From positions 200,286,826-200,350,825 of the forward strand of contig OY856188.1 of NCBI GenBank assembly GCA_963693315.1: DNA of 64,000 nucleotides. The letters are read 5' to 3'. Below are positions 62,884 to 64,000 of the stretch, one piece after another (position 1 is the first letter of the stretch; each line of letters starts with the position of its first letter). The notes beneath the pieces were generated by a model. That model was given only the letters and a program-made list of their open reading frames with translations, did not search any database and was not told the origin of the DNA. The position numbers and the translations under genes are program-made. The stretch comes from Diogma glabrata. Lineage: Eukaryota; Arthropoda; Insecta; Diptera; Cylindrotomidae.

Positions 62884-63551
62884 TAGAAGCACAGCGGTTC
62901 AACACAATCTTTGAATTCGGAGTTCAAGTATTTCTTTTTATTAAATATTAATACAATTTTATAAATTATTTATATATTTAACTTCATTCTTTTTAATTAT
63001 TGCTTTTGTTTATTTGTTCAATGTTAAATATTTTTAGAATATAATGTACAAATTAAGGGAATTTCTAAATTGTTTGGGGGTGCTGTTGGTCGCTGCATTC
63101 GGTTTAGCTATCACGACACATCACGCCACAAGTTTTAAAACGCGAAACAAATATTATTTTTATAAATGAATATATTTTATATGTTTTTTCTTTTTACAGT
63201 GCCAAGCATATTGCATTGGCCCTGCTTCAAAGCTACTTTATTGTCGTGCCCTGATTCAAAACCAGTTATTGTAAGTGCCACTGTAGGTGGCTTGGACTTT
63301 TATACACAACAATTTTGCTACTTCAAGAAAAAATAATATAACTAACCTACGGATTGTAACGATCACCCTCACACAAATCTGAATTTAGGAATCTCTTAAA
63401 ATGCTTATTCCTAATCTGACATTTCAATAGTTAAACTTCGGAATTAATTAATAATATATATATATAAAAACAAATAACCTTATCTTCTATGTAATCGATG
63501 TGATGCCTTCTATCCTTTCCAGATTGCCTTCGTTGTTTTCTTTCCATTCAC
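62884..63551. other. Sequence after the primer site; no gene seen
   Basis: If the LTR and primer site are real, this is leader of an LTR element. No gag frame is visible. A less AT-rich part at 63180-63300 contains repeated gccctgctt / gccctgatt words. Nothing further is supported. Confidence 0.3.
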
Positions 63552-63812
63552 CAGCAAAAAATCCATTTGGAAATATAGCTTTTAATTCACTTAACATATG
63601 TGCAAAAAAACCAGACTTAATTTTGTTAAATTCCTTCGATAGTGAGAATTTTCATCAAACATCTTTTCTTTACCTTCCTTAAATAGTTTTATAGCTTGTT
63701 TACCTTTTCTCATTAAATTATTTGTAAATATATTAAAATGTTCATTTGTGTGTAATATATACATTTGATCCTCACATTTAGAATAAATCAAACGTAATCT
63801 TTGATATGTATC
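63552..63812 (-). pseudogene. Cbl: Fragment of a Cbl E3 ubiquitin ligase gene (TKB domain)
   Basis: On the minus strand the frame reads [24 protein letters not shown]-like [20 protein letters not shown] and [17 protein letters not shown]. This is the four-helix bundle of the Cbl tyrosine-kinase-binding domain, highly conserved in animals. Then a run of seven T (63604-63610 as A on plus) shifts the frame by one base; [17 protein letters not shown] follows in the new frame. A donor-like G|GTGAAT ends the similarity at 63552. No acceptor AG is visible before 63812. The fragment may be an exon with an error in the T run or, more likely, a truncated pseudogene or duplicated exon. Confidence 0.75.
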
Positions 63813-64000
63813 AATTTATTATTTTATTTTTAATTCCAGACACTTATAATTAAAAACACACTATTCAAACTTTCATAAAACATTTTTGTGTTTAAATATA
63901 ACATTACAAAAATTTGTTTTTGATATAATTATCAATGAACTTATTTTTTTCTAAACATGATTGCATGAACAAACTTTGACTAGATGTCATCTTTTGAAAA
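63813..64000. other. AT-rich edge of the window
   Basis: No feature supported. If the Cbl fragment is part of a real gene, the preceding exon would lie here or beyond 64000, and none is recognisable here. Confidence 0.3.

Overview
The window looks like a repeat-dominated stretch of an AT-rich insect nuclear genome. The evidence is: spliced genes with GT-AG introns and no bacterial operon structure; Ty3/gypsy elements with tRNA-Arg primer sites of the 412/mdg1 type; RTE-like and Jockey-like LINEs; hAT and Merlin (ISXO2-like) DNA transposons; and a metazoan PGS1 gene. The insect order cannot be fixed from the sequence alone. I saw no rRNA, tRNA or CRISPR. Coordinates of element ends come from matching repeats and target-site duplications (TSDs) by eye.

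Layout. 1-5640: the tail of one LTR-retrotransposon Pol, a TA-flanked MITE, and a heavily decayed Ty3/gypsy element. 7489-10409: a hAT transposon with decayed transposase (minus). 10575-11022: a possible small two-exon gene for a secreted cysteine-containing peptide (minus). 12611-14455: Jockey-like LINE debris with a 127-bp inverted duplication. 15020-20150: an RTE-like LINE broken by a Charlie-type hAT (16792-18528, itself carrying a MITE), by a 209-bp palindromic insertion, and by a 130-bp tandem duplication. 20393-29711: a complete Ty3/gypsy element (minus) with about 1.29-kb LTRs, an ATTA TSD and one uninterrupted 1384-aa Gag-Pol frame. 30490-53677: a four-element nest of Ty3/gypsy insertions. 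53678-54420: MITE, minisatellite and hairpins. 56648-58245: PGS1, the clearest host gene (three coding exons, minus). 60831-60892: a perfect 28-bp-arm hairpin. 61214-62342: a spliced Merlin/ISXO2-like transposase. 62678-62883: an LTR end with a tRNA-Trp primer site. 63552-63812: a broken fragment of a Cbl ubiquitin-ligase gene (minus).

The nest reads in order of age. Element 0 (oldest, 5' end missing, pol lost) received element 1 in its gag (TSD CAGG) and element 3 in its 3' LTR (TSD GTAT). Element 3 in turn received element 2 in its own 3' LTR (TSD AGTG). LTR divergence by eye agrees: element 3 about 1.8%, element 2 about 0.4%, element 1 one difference in 820 bp.

Elements 1 and 2 are relatives with one gene plan: LTR, tRNA-Arg primer site, a small single-pass membrane-protein ORF, gag without a CCHC knuckle, then pol in the -1 frame behind a GGGAAAC-type shift site and stem-loop. 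The small leader ORF keeps an identical NGAGSATN motif in both and is the best candidate for an under-described component. PGS1 supplies phosphatidylglycerophosphate for cardiolipin in mitochondria and is functionally unrelated to the mobile elements around it.
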